In this document: piece by piece, positions 45,264 through 52,420 of the stretch
Numbering within the stretch: position 1 is the stretch's first letter
Layout: each line of letters opens with the position of its first letter
Source: an uncultured Prochlorococcus sp.
GTDB taxonomy: Bacteria; Cyanobacteriota; Cyanobacteriia; PCC-6307; Cyanobiaceae
Reading direction: 5' to 3'
Length of the DNA stretch: 55,504 nucleotides
Assembly (NCBI GenBank): GCA_902576415.1
Contig: CACGVZ010000009.1
Location: forward strand, 1-55,504
The notes under the pieces: model-generated
The model's input: only the letters and a program-made list of their open reading frames with translations
The model's database searches: none
Told to the model about the DNA's origin: nothing
Translations under genes and position numbers: made by a program

Positions 45264-45434
45264 ATGAATAACCTCTTACAAATAAGAGAAAAAATCAAAA
45301 GAGCCAATAGGCTTTCTGAAGCTCAACTTTTGGCAACGAAAAATGGAGAAGTTACTCCATACAGGAGATCAGTCTTCGAAGAAAGAATCAGACAAACACA
45401 AAAAGAAATGAAATTGAAAGATTCTAAAAATTGA
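45264..45434 (+). CDS. 56-aa protein controlled by the putative glutamine riboswitch
   Basis: A small basic, helical, soluble protein (LLQIREKIKRANRLSEAQLL; VTPYRRSVFEERIRQTQKEMK). The preceding riboswitch suggests that its level follows cell glutamine, so a role in nitrogen control is likely. Candidates are a PII-interacting (PirA-like) or glutamine-synthetase-inactivating factor, but identity cannot be shown from sequence alone. A terminator follows, so it is monocistronic. Confidence 0.75.
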   Translation: MNNLLQIREKIKRANRLSEAQLLATKNGEVTPYRRSVFEERIRQTQKEMKLKDSKN

Positions 45435-45453
45435 ATTATTATTTGTAACTGAT

Positions 45454-45484
45454 CAAAAAAGAGGGATTCAACCCTCTTTTTTAA
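45454..45484 (+). terminator. terminator after the 56-aa gene
   Basis: Stem GAGGG with CCCTC (core 45461-45465 and 45472-45476), extended by A/T pairs on both sides, loop ATTCAA, then a T-run. It may work in both directions. Confidence 0.9.
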
Positions 45485-45621
45485 TTACAAATAATGTGAT
45501 TTTTAATAAAATTTATTTTTGCGATTCTCGATTATTAAAAGAACATAATTTTGATGATTACACTATTGCGTTCAAATATATAAATGGCACCCTTAATTAA
45601 GATATTAAGAGGTTAATAAAG

Positions 45622-45912
45622 ATGTTTAAAAATAAATATGAGAAATTTAATAACTCATACAATAAATCAAAGTTAGATCAAGTCTTATGGTTTATAGAAA
45701 ATTATTTGCCCCAGAAGAAAGACAGAGGTGTAAAAAACAATTTTTATATTGATAATCTTGAAGCAGAGACTATTAAGCAATTTTCTAAATTAGCCTCTTT
45801 AGCTTCAAAAACATCATTGCCAAAGTCAAAAAATACAACAATCTCCTTTACCTTTGGTAATTGGGCCTTACCTTACCTTAAATTCCTTAAGAAAATAGGA
45901 ATAGCTAAGTAA
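45622..45912 (+). CDS. hypothetical 96-aa protein
   Basis: A basic soluble protein with KLDQVLWFIENYLPQKKDRG and TTISFTFGNWALPYLKFLKKIG. No signal or membrane helix. Unrecognised. Confidence 0.6.
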   Translation: MFKNKYEKFNNSYNKSKLDQVLWFIENYLPQKKDRGVKNNFYIDNLEAETIKQFSKLASLASKTSLPKSKNTTISFTFGNWALPYLKFLKKIGIAK

Positions 45913-46065
45913 GTAAATTGTGATTAACTTAAGACATGATTTCTATTGAAAATAGAATTAAATAAATTTTATTTAGTCTTAGTAGTTATTTTCGAAATTT
46001 AAGAGGAATATTTACTTTACATAAAAAATTCAATTGCTAAATTTAAAATAAGAAGTCTATTTATT

Positions 46066-46212
46066 ATGTTTCTAAATTATCTGCCTAGTGAGATGGTTGA
46101 GGTTGTTGGCTTAACAATGATTTTTTCATTTCTTGTTGGCACTATATTAATTTTGTTATTTACTTCAGATCAGGCCAATACAAAGAATCTATATTTAAAG
46201 AAGGCTAAATAA
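46066..46212 (+). CDS. small membrane protein, 48 aa
   Basis: An acidic start (FLNYLPSEMVEVV), one hydrophobic helix (LTMIFSFLVGTILILLF) and a basic tail. Function unknown. Confidence 0.6.
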   Translation: MFLNYLPSEMVEVVGLTMIFSFLVGTILILLFTSDQANTKNLYLKKAK

Positions 46213-46318
46213 TTTTTAAATAATTTATCAAAATAAAAAGGAGTATTTTTTATAATAAAGTTAACTCGCAAGTCTAGAAGATACTTTTTAATATTGATAT
46301 ACAAATAAATTAAAGATT

Positions 46319-46519
46319 ATGGGCGAAGCTAAAAGAAGAGAAGAATTAGGATTGCCACCTAGACAAAAAAAAGTTGAATTAAATAAATCTGATAGATACC
46401 TTTCATGGCTTCCAATTACCAAATCAAGAATTAAGAAATATCCTTATATGGGTGTAGCAACAATGGCACTAGGAGCAATAATTTTCTTAGTAAGTGGGGG
46501 CGCAAATAGTATCAATTAG
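46319..46519 (+). CDS. DUF2839-family small membrane protein (second copy)
   Basis: A 66-aa protein with the DUF2839 start MGEAKRREELGLPPRQ and one C-terminal helix (GVATMALGAIIFLVSGG). Paralogue of the gene at 43910. The N-terminus is well conserved between the two, while the middle parts differ. Confidence 0.85.
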   Translation: MGEAKRREELGLPPRQKKVELNKSDRYLSWLPITKSRIKKYPYMGVATMALGAIIFLVSGGANSIN

Positions 46520-46547
46520 CTGGATTTTGTCTTAGCTTAGAACATGT

Positions 46548-46808
46548 CTAAGGTTTTTTTTGTAATAGTTTTACGCCAGATATTATTGAGATTATTGAAG
46601 CTATACCAAGAAAAATCGAGTAAAAAGGTTGCAAATTAATGATGCCAAAATTACCTGTGTGCCATTTTATTAACCAAAAAGCATCTATGCCTAATGGTTG
46701 AAGGATACTATAAATAGTCCCAGATAAAATAGTAATTAATAAAGGGATTGCTGAAATTGCGGTTGTTTTTCTGTGAATTTTCCTTTGATTGGTTTTTAAT
46801 TTTTCCAT
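46548..46808 (-). CDS. three-helix small membrane protein, 86 aa
   Basis: The basic N-terminus KLKTNQRKIHRKTTAISAIPLLITILSG resembles the first helix of PepSY-associated membrane proteins, including the early His. Two more helices follow. It is last of a minus-strand operon with DUF3721, DUF411 and MauE/DoxX-like genes; its ATG directly abuts the preceding stop. It could be the membrane partner for electron or metal transfer. Confidence 0.65.
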   Translation of the reverse strand: MEKLKTNQRKIHRKTTAISAIPLLITILSGTIYSILQPLGIDAFWLIKWHTGNFGIINLQPFYSIFLGIASIISIISGVKLLQKKP

Positions 46809-47030
46809 CTATTTCCTCAAATAAATATGCAATTCTTTTTCGTTTTTGCATGGCATCCATTTATCTTTATTCTTGTGTATTCCTTCGCAGCCAAGTTCTA
46901 AAGATTTATTTTCGGCGTCCTCTTCAGAAAGAAATGTACCACGCATGTGTGCATGCAAATAACTATTGAAATTTAGAAATAAGGTAAATAAAAAAATAAA
47001 AAATTTAAAATTTCTAAGAAAAATATACAT
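46809..47030 (-). CDS. DUF3721-like secreted small protein
   Basis: A 73-aa protein with a signal peptide (residues 1-27, ending LHA) and the motif GTFLSEEDAENKSLELGC followed by GIHKNKDKWMPC near the end. Two conserved cysteines and a histidine give a likely periplasmic metal or disulfide site. I recall the pattern as DUF3721 of picocyanobacteria. It lies 21 nt downstream of the DUF411 gene on the same strand. Confidence 0.75.
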   Translation of the reverse strand: MYIFLRNFKFFIFLFTLFLNFNSYLHAHMRGTFLSEEDAENKSLELGCEGIHKNKDKWMPCKNEKELHIYLRK

Positions 47031-47051
47031 TATTTCAAAAAAGTATTTTTA

Positions 47052-47570
47052 TTAAGGAGAGATTTTATCAAATATTTTTGTTTTGCCAGTTTTACTAAAT
47101 GAAACTACTTTGTAGTTCTCATAATCATGAGAGTGCGAATCGTGAGAATGCATTTCCATCCCTGGAGAGCCAAGTGGCATGCCTGGAACTGCTATCCCAT
47201 TGATATTTGGTTTTTCTCTAAAAAGTTTGTTGATTGATTCAATCGGGACATGTCCTTCAATCGTATAGTTAGCTATTTGAGCAGTGTGACATGATCTCAG
47301 ATTATTGGGAATTTGATATTGGTTTTTTATTACTGAGACATCTTCAACTATATTATCAACAACTTCTAATCCATTATCTCTTAAATGATTGATCCATTTT
47401 TTGCAACAACCACATGATGCTGATCTGTAAGAAACAACTTTTGGGATACCTACATTTTCTTGAGTTAAAGCAAAACTCTTATTTGGATTAATTATATTTG
47501 TAAAAAGAATTCCAGAAAAAATTAGATAATTTAAAAATCCTCTTTTCATATATGTTTTTTTTAGTGCCAT
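47052..47570 (-). CDS. DUF411 metal-binding protein
   Basis: A 172-aa protein with an N-terminal signal region, then the DUF411 domain: a redox or metal CGCC motif (53-56), SCHTAQIANYTIEGHVPIESI, and AVPGMPLGSPGMEM with Met ligands. The extra tail HSHDSHSHD is histidine-rich. Homologues in copper-resistance clusters (CopG-like) bind copper in the periplasm, so copper handling is the best inference. An inner ATG at 47549 would give a shorter signal peptide. Confidence 0.85.
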   Translation of the reverse strand: MALKKTYMKRGFLNYLIFSGILFTNIINPNKSFALTQENVGIPKVVSYRSASCGCCKKWINHLRDNGLEVVDNIVEDVSVIKNQYQIPNNLRSCHTAQIANYTIEGHVPIESINKLFREKPNINGIAVPGMPLGSPGMEMHSHDSHSHDYENYKVVSFSKTGKTKIFDKISP

Positions 47571-47633
47571 GCTCTAATTATGACGATTAAATTTAATATT
47601 TAATTTAAACATAAATGAAAATTTATTAAATCG

Positions 47634-48086
47634 CTAATTAAATAAAATTAAGACACTCATAATTGCCATTAATAGATTTTCGATAAAACTAATAATTCCC
47701 AAAGGAGTTTTTGCATATCCACCGATACATGCACAATTTAATTTTAATTTATCCAAATAAACTGCCTTAAATACTGAAATCATTCCAGAAATTCCTAAAA
47801 TTAGGGCAATAATAATAATTAAAGAGGGTGGAGAAGAATTAAGAAAACTTATTCCAATTAATAATTCGCAAAAAGGATAAATATATATCCAACCATCAAA
47901 TTTGGAAGATATTAAATCATATTTCTTATAATTTGTTCCAAAAGCTTTAATATCCATAAGCTTGAGCATCGCTAAAAGACAAATTGATATCCCCATAAAA
48001 ATTTGGAAACTTTTAAGTAATGAAATGGTTATCAGAAATGAAGTACCAAAGACTGCAATTAATGGGCTAAATGACTTAATCTTCAT
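47634..48086 (-). CDS. MauE/DoxX-like membrane protein
   Basis: A 150-aa protein with four membrane helices of the MauE/DoxX type. A Cys-Ala-Cys pair (118-120, in LKLNCACIGGYAKTPLG) sits at a loop where MauE and VKOR-linked proteins carry redox cysteines. It probably passes electrons or maintains thiols for periplasmic partners such as the DUF411 protein downstream. Confidence 0.75.
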   Translation of the reverse strand: MKIKSFSPLIAVFGTSFLITISLLKSFQIFMGISICLLAMLKLMDIKAFGTNYKKYDLISSKFDGWIYIYPFCELLIGISFLNSSPPSLIIIIALILGISGMISVFKAVYLDKLKLNCACIGGYAKTPLGIISFIENLLMAIMSVLILFN

Positions 48087-48088
48087 TT

Positions 48089-48319
48089 TTAACTTTTAAG
48101 GATAGAGTCACAAATACTAGATGGATTTGCTTGTTTAACTATTTTTAGTCTTTTGATAAGTTTATCTCGATCTATTTGATGTTTTAAATATTTAATACAT
48201 AAATTTTTTTCCTGATATACCTCTGCTATTGGAGCAATCTTTAAAGCAATAGCAAAAGTACCAATAACTAAAAGAATGTTTGTAGCTAGTCGAATATTTG
48301 GTCGAAAATTTGATCTCAT
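48089..48319 (-). CDS. small single-helix protein, 76 aa
   Basis: One helix (ATNILLVIGTFAIALKIAPIA), then a basic soluble part with two cysteines (KNLCIKYLK, SSICDSILK) probably facing the periplasm, able to form a disulfide. First of the operon, 2 nt upstream of the MauE/DoxX-like gene. Unrecognised. Confidence 0.65.
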   Translation of the reverse strand: MRSNFRPNIRLATNILLVIGTFAIALKIAPIAEVYQEKNLCIKYLKHQIDRDKLIKRLKIVKQANPSSICDSILKS

Positions 48320-48350
48320 TCGTATTCTTTATTTCTGTCAATAACTTCCC

Positions 48351-48434
48351 TTAAATATATATATCTTTTAGCTCGTCATTGTATCCATTTTCTTTTAAAA
48401 ATTCCTCTAATTCCTTTAACTCTTTTCCTGTCAT
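48351..48434 (-). CDS. possible 27-aa acidic peptide
   Basis: MTGKELKELEEFLKENGYNDEL in pattern, an amphipathic helix. Its ATG overlaps the preceding stop by one base (TAATG), which supports coupled translation. Confidence 0.4.
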   Translation of the reverse strand: MTGKELKELEEFLKENGYNDELKDIYI

Positions 48435-48577
48435 TAAGCAGATTTGGATATATTGTTTTTCATATCTTCAATTTGGTTGATTAATTCATCTAACCATTCT
48501 GTATTATTTTCGGATCTTTTCTGAAAATATGTAATTTTAGGTTGATTTATTTCTAGTGTCTCATAATCTCCACTCAT
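48434..48577 (-). CDS. hypothetical 47-aa protein
   Basis: An acidic, soluble protein (GDYETLEINQPKITYFQKR, then WLDELINQIEDMKNNI). Unrecognised. Upstream is a 28-bp palindrome that may control it. Confidence 0.55.
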   Translation of the reverse strand: MSGDYETLEINQPKITYFQKRSENNTEWLDELINQIEDMKNNISKSA

Positions 48578-48600
48578 AAATTACCCCTAAATTTATACTC

Positions 48601-48628
48601 TGCATAATTTATCTAGAGAGATTATGCA
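48601..48628. promoter_or_regulatory. 28-bp nested palindrome, probable operator
   Basis: Arms TGCATAAT (48601-48608) and ATTATGCA (48621-48628) enclose TCTAGA (48612-48617). All share one dyad axis at 48614.5. The outer arms are 20 bp apart, two helical turns. The site lies between divergent small genes, 24 nt from the minus-strand start codon. Binding protein unknown. Confidence 0.5.
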
Positions 48629-48720
48629 CATCAATAGGTTCTATTACTTATTAAACATTTAACATGAGTAATAAGTCGATTTTTAATAGTATAAATATCA
48701 AGGAATTTATCTCCAAAAAT

Positions 48721-48825
48721 ATGGCAACTAATAAAGAACTAGAAAAACGAATTGAGACTTTAGAAAAAGAAGTACAACATCTAAAAGCTGTTCTGCAATA
48801 TCAAATGAGAAATAAGAAAAAGTGA
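48721..48825 (+). CDS. 34-aa coiled-coil micro-protein
   Basis: A heptad-rich peptide (LEKRIETLEKEVQHLKAVL) with a basic end. An in-frame ATG at 48664 would give 53 residues. The inner ATG is preferred because the coiled coil begins there. Unrecognised. Confidence 0.5.
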   Translation: MATNKELEKRIETLEKEVQHLKAVLQYQMRNKKK

Positions 48826-49003
48826 TTCTTATTGCATAGAAATTACTTTTGCTCAGATAAGCATTTTCTATTGGTTGTTTAAGTTACATAATGAAAAAGC
48901 TAAATATTAAAAATTAGTGCATAATTAATAACTTTTTGAAAAATTAACTTTAGTCATTGATATTTAGAACATATTTGTTTTTATAAATATAAAACTACCT
49001 GAT

Positions 49004-49120
49004 ATGGTTAACTCAATTGCTATTACATTGTTTTTATTAGGCTCTTTAGTCTTTTACAAAAAACTCAAAAAAAAGAAACGGCAATTTCACGCACCACCTA
49101 CAAATCAGCTTCCTAGTTGA
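49004..49120 (+). CDS. 38-aa single-helix protein
   Basis: One N-terminal helix (SIAITLFLLGSLVFY) and a strongly basic then proline-rich tail (KKLKKKKRQFHAPPTNQLP). Convergent with the next gene, 3 nt apart. Confidence 0.5.
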   Translation: MVNSIAITLFLLGSLVFYKKLKKKKRQFHAPPTNQLPS

Positions 49121-49123
49121 AGA

Positions 49124-49237
49124 TTAAATTCCGTCTTCGTCTTCTCCAAAAGGGTTGTATCTAATATCCCAGATGAGAACTACTGCTATAGATAAAAGCA
49201 ATAGACCAAAAATAACTTGAGGAGGTGGGAATAACAT
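49124..49237 (-). CDS. 37-aa single-helix protein
   Basis: Starts MLFPPPQVIFGLLLLSIAVVLIW and ends with an acidic segment (NPFGEDEDGI). A proline-rich start plus one helix is typical of small thylakoid proteins. Function unknown. Confidence 0.55.
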   Translation of the reverse strand: MLFPPPQVIFGLLLLSIAVVLIWDIRYNPFGEDEDGI

Positions 49238-49270
49238 CAATGAAATATAAAAATTATCAATAAGCTTTCC

Positions 49271-49438
49271 TTATGAAAATTTTAAAGGGTAATCGATATT
49301 ATTTGGTTCTAAATGTTTCACATAGCAAGCTGTTGTGCAATCTACTCCCTCACTGTTGATGCTACAAGAAGCTATACATTCAAAAAAACTTTCCAAAGCA
49401 TCTGAATCTTTAAAATTTGAATAAATTTCTTTTTTCAT
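49271..49438 (-). CDS. 55-aa CX3C-X8-CX3C micro-protein
   Basis: A soluble acidic peptide whose four cysteines are ordered ECIASC-SINSEGVD-CTTAC, a twin CX3C motif able to form two disulfides in a helical hairpin or to bind a metal. There is no signal peptide, so it is probably cytoplasmic. Unrecognised. Confidence 0.6.
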   Translation of the reverse strand: MKKEIYSNFKDSDALESFFECIASCSINSEGVDCTTACYVKHLEPNNIDYPLKFS

Positions 49439-49713
49439 AGTCACTCATCTCATCCTTTCTGAAGCTTATCTAGCAATTAATTTTTAATAATGTCAAATTT
49501 TAGGTAAAGTACCTATTCTCCATGCTTTTTATATTTGGTTATCACTTTTATAGGTTTATCGATTCTTGGGCCTTTAAAACTTACTTAGTATCTTTCATAA
49601 TACAAACCATAAGAGATCAAATAGTATAGATAATGTGATATTGCTTTTAACTATCTTAAAAAGCCTCAATAATATAATCCTCGGTTTGAATTATTGATTA
49701 AAGTAAACTTTCA

Positions 49714-49738
49714 TAAAAAAAGGGCGTTAGCTTCGCCC
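49714..49738 (-). terminator. terminator, minus strand
   Basis: Stem GGGCG (49722-49726) with CGCCC (49734-49738). The plus-strand A-run on its left becomes a T-run on the minus strand. It implies a transcript coming from the right. Confidence 0.7.
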
Positions 49739-49779
49739 AAATTAAAAAAAAGCGGGATAATCCCCATCACCCAGCCTTT

Positions 49780-49909
49780 TGTAGAATCCTAGCACTACAT
49801 GTGGTGTTTGTAAGTAATAAAAATTACCTATTGATGGGGTTGTTAGTTTTTATTTAATTTGTCATTATAGGAGTCCCCATCACCTAGGCTCGTAAGAGTC
49901 TTTTTTTTT
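49780..49909 (+). ncRNA. candidate small RNA or leader RNA with terminator
   Basis: TGATGGGG (49832-49839) pairs with CCCCATCA (49875-49882). This is followed by a GTAA-tetraloop terminator: AGGCTC (49886-49891), loop GTAA, GAGTCT (49896-49901), then nine T. An upstream copy of the pairing element (49762-49769) offers an alternative fold. The 5' end is not known. It may be an independent RNA or an attenuated leader of the 50011 gene. Confidence 0.5.
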
Positions 49910-50010
49910 GTCGTTTTGCCTTTTAGGCTTATGCCTTTAAATTAGTGTTTAAAGACTTTTTATTTAATTTTTAAATTTGATAATTAATAATTAAAAAAAT
50001 AATTTTATTC

Positions 50011-50322
50011 ATGCAAACTTACATCGTACACTGGCAGTTTCCAGATCAAGAAAGTCATATGCAAGGGGCCGAAGCTTTTGCGGGTTTTGTGGAAGGAGGT
50101 TGCGAGGGTGATGAATTTGATGGGTTTAAAGTTCTTAATCGAGTAGTAAATCCTGAGGGAGCTAATGGTTGGGCAATAGTTGAATCTTCAAACCATCAGA
50201 ACATTTGGAAATGGAGTAGTATCTGGGTTGATAATTTTGGCGTAGAAATTGAAGTTACACCAGTTCTAACAGATAAAGAATTTCTTTCCGTCCATAAAGA
50301 AATTGCGGCAACTTCTAATTAA
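50011..50322 (+). CDS. DUF3303-like small protein
   Basis: A 103-aa soluble protein. The layout YIVHWQFPDQESHMQGAEAF, then NGWAIVESSNHQNIWKWSSIW and EIEVTPVLTDKEF fits the DUF3303 pattern of a small ferredoxin-like fold. Function unknown. Expression may be controlled by the terminator-containing leader 100 bases upstream. Confidence 0.7.
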   Translation: MQTYIVHWQFPDQESHMQGAEAFAGFVEGGCEGDEFDGFKVLNRVVNPEGANGWAIVESSNHQNIWKWSSIWVDNFGVEIEVTPVLTDKEFLSVHKEIAATSN

Positions 50323-50612
50323 TAGTTGATCTTTTGAGTGTATAACTGTGGATTTAAAATAAGGGGTTAGTACCTGCCTTATATGGGCAAATTTTTCTCT
50401 TCAAAAATTGAAATTCAGCACAATTTAATAAAAGGTTTTAGTTGAACCTGAGAGTATAGAGATGCCAATAATAAAATGATGAAAATATTAAATTAATGTC
50501 AATAGAGATTAAAAAAAATTTGAGGAAGAAAATATTATTTTATGAATGAAACGCAAATGGGTTAGTTATGTTCGTTTGTTTATAAAAATTAGTAAATAGC
50601 CATTCTCTTAAC

Positions 50613-50777
50613 CTAACCGAGAGAGTCTAAATCTCTACGATGGTGAACTGTATGTACGTCGTCTTGTAGAACTTTCTGTTCTCTCATTAAATCTGAAATT
50701 GTTGGATAATCTTTGGCATTATCAAGATCTCTTTTGTTTTTATCTTGAATTGCGAATGGTGATTTTTTTAAGATCAT
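50613..50777 (-). CDS. hypothetical 54-aa protein
   Basis: A charged soluble protein (SPFAIQDKNKRDLDNAKDYP; DDVHTVHHRRDLDSLG). The composition suggests a real gene. It lies 10 nt after the next gene upstream on the same strand. Confidence 0.6.
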   Translation of the reverse strand: MILKKSPFAIQDKNKRDLDNAKDYPTISDLMREQKVLQDDVHTVHHRRDLDSLG

Positions 50778-50787
50778 AATTTATTCC

Positions 50788-50973
50788 TCAAAATTTTTGT
50801 TGGATTCTGATTACAGATCCTGGATGATCATGTACGTAAGAGTTGAATTCTCTCGCAAGGATTAGGCAGTCATATGCATCGCGTGCGTAGAAGCCAACTT
50901 CATGTGTTTTATTTGATGAATCTTTGTAACTCAACACATACTTATTACAAGATTTGATGGGTGTTGAAGGCAT
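50788..50973 (-). CDS. hypothetical 61-aa protein
   Basis: A soluble protein with two cysteines (SCNKYVLSYKD, YDCLILAREFN). Its alternating strand-helix look (VGFYARDAYDCLILAREF) suggests a small alpha-beta domain. No family recognised. An inverted repeat TGTAC-N8-GTACA lies at 51036-51053, upstream of its start. Confidence 0.6.
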   Translation of the reverse strand: MPSTPIKSCNKYVLSYKDSSNKTHEVGFYARDAYDCLILAREFNSYVHDHPGSVIRIQQKF

Positions 50974-51550
50974 TTAATTTATTGCTGTTACCACTAAGTT
51001 CTAACTAAGCATGCTCATCAACCGACTAATAATAATGTACGGTTTAAGGTACAAACATATACGGATAGAGGACCAACAATTAAATTTTAAAATGAATATA
51101 ATCACAAGATGGATTTATGATATATAGAAATAATTTTTATCTTTACACCTAAAAAAATTTTTAATTTTATTCTGGTTTCGCAAGCAACTTTTTTAAAAAA
51201 AATTTTTAAATTATAAACTCATCATTTATTTCGCTAAGTAGTAAGTTCGAAATTATAAATATATTTTTCTCCATCATCATCACCATAAAAGGAAGGGATT
51301 AATACATAAACTTCTGCTAGACCAAGCAATATCGATAGATAGAGAATAGGATCTCTAATAGTTATAATCTGAGAAATTTAAATTAAATTTGAGAAAGCTT
51401 TTCAATATCTAAATTTTTTTTTAATTATTAAGATGAAAAACTTTCTGCGATCAAAAAATTGTTTTTTTATCTGAGTAAACTGAAAGAAGATCTAAAATAA
51501 GGAAAATTTGCTCCTTAAATTTAAGTGAGTTTAAAATATCCTAAAAATCA
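50974..51550. other. 577-base region without a clear gene
   Basis: It holds the inverted repeat at 51036-51053. A minus-strand frame open from 51377 to 51234 encodes a plausible membrane-helix peptide (ILYLSILLGLAEVYVLIPSF) but has no ATG, GTG or usable TTG. It may be a decayed gene or use an unusual start. The rest is very AT-rich and featureless. Confidence 0.5.
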
Positions 51551-52189
51551 ATGTGTGGAAGATTTGAACTGAAAACTAAATTTGAAAAGTTGCCAAAGGT
51601 TTTGAAACAAGACTATCCAAGTGGACTTGATTCTAAGTACGAGACTCAAAATCTAATAAGACCTAATGATCCTGTGCTTGTAATCAAAAACGAAGGAAGA
51701 ATAAAAACTACTTTTATGACATGGGGCTTTATTTCTCCTTGGGCTAAAACCCCGTTTGATAAAGTGAGGCCAAGACCATTTAATGCAAGATCAGAAACCG
51801 TAGAAGAGAAAAAAATATTTAGTGGAAGCTGGAAATATAAAAGGTGCCTAATACCTGCGAGTGGTTTTTTTGAAAAAAAATATCGTGTTCGAAAAGCGAA
51901 TTATGAGGTTTTTTGGTTGGGAGGAATTTGGAGTAAGTGGACCTCACTAGATGGAGTAGAACTTGAGAGTTGCTGTATTTTAACAACTGAACCTAATGAA
52001 TTAGTTAAACCTTTACATCATCGTATGCCTGTAATTATCCCTAATGGATATGAGGAGCAATGGACAGAGCAAGTTACAGATTCTAGTAAATTAAAAAGAT
52101 TACTTCCAATAATGATGGGTTGGCCTTCTGATGGTTGGATAGTAGAAGATGTTAAGGTGAAAAAAACTGATCAAATGAGTTTGTTTTAA
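51551..52189 (+). CDS. SRAP (HMCES/YedK) abasic-site protein
   Basis: A 212-aa SOS-response-associated peptidase-like protein that crosslinks to abasic sites in single-stranded DNA through Cys2. MCGRFE at the start is intact, as are the RPFNARSET asparagine, the PASGFFEKK glutamate and the LHHRMPVII histidine. It protects replication forks from abasic-site damage. It stands alone, and I see no LexA-like box in its upstream region. Confidence 0.95.
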   Translation: MCGRFELKTKFEKLPKVLKQDYPSGLDSKYETQNLIRPNDPVLVIKNEGRIKTTFMTWGFISPWAKTPFDKVRPRPFNARSETVEEKKIFSGSWKYKRCLIPASGFFEKKYRVRKANYEVFWLGGIWSKWTSLDGVELESCCILTTEPNELVKPLHHRMPVIIPNGYEEQWTEQVTDSSKLKRLLPIMMGWPSDGWIVEDVKVKKTDQMSLF

Positions 52190-52420
52190 ATGAAATCTTG
52201 ATGATTTTTGAGACTCCTCGAAAATCCCCTTTTATAACAGGGAATGATATCAAAAAAAAATCTGGAAACTCTTCTGTAAATTGATTGTAAAGTCTGTGAA
52301 ATCAGGATTCCAAGCTGCAACCTTGTGATCAAAAAAAAATAGTAATTGTGAAATAAATTAGTAATTAAATTATTTATTAAATTATTAATAGAGTATATTT
52401 GTTAGTTATAGAAAATAATT

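Larger units (their letters stand above)
49439..50010. other. 572-base intergenic region with RNA elements
   Basis: No protein gene seen. The first 270 bases show nothing. The part from 49714 to 49909 holds a minus-strand terminator, two CCCCATCACC elements with one complementary TGATGGGG, and a plus-strand terminator. The last 100 bases are the leader of the DUF3303-like gene. Confidence 0.6.

Noticed and set aside
45172..45267. A 31-codon frame ending in ATGA overlap with the 56-aa gene
   Set aside because: It lies over the putative glutamine riboswitch, whose conserved bases explain the sequence. The frame is probably chance.
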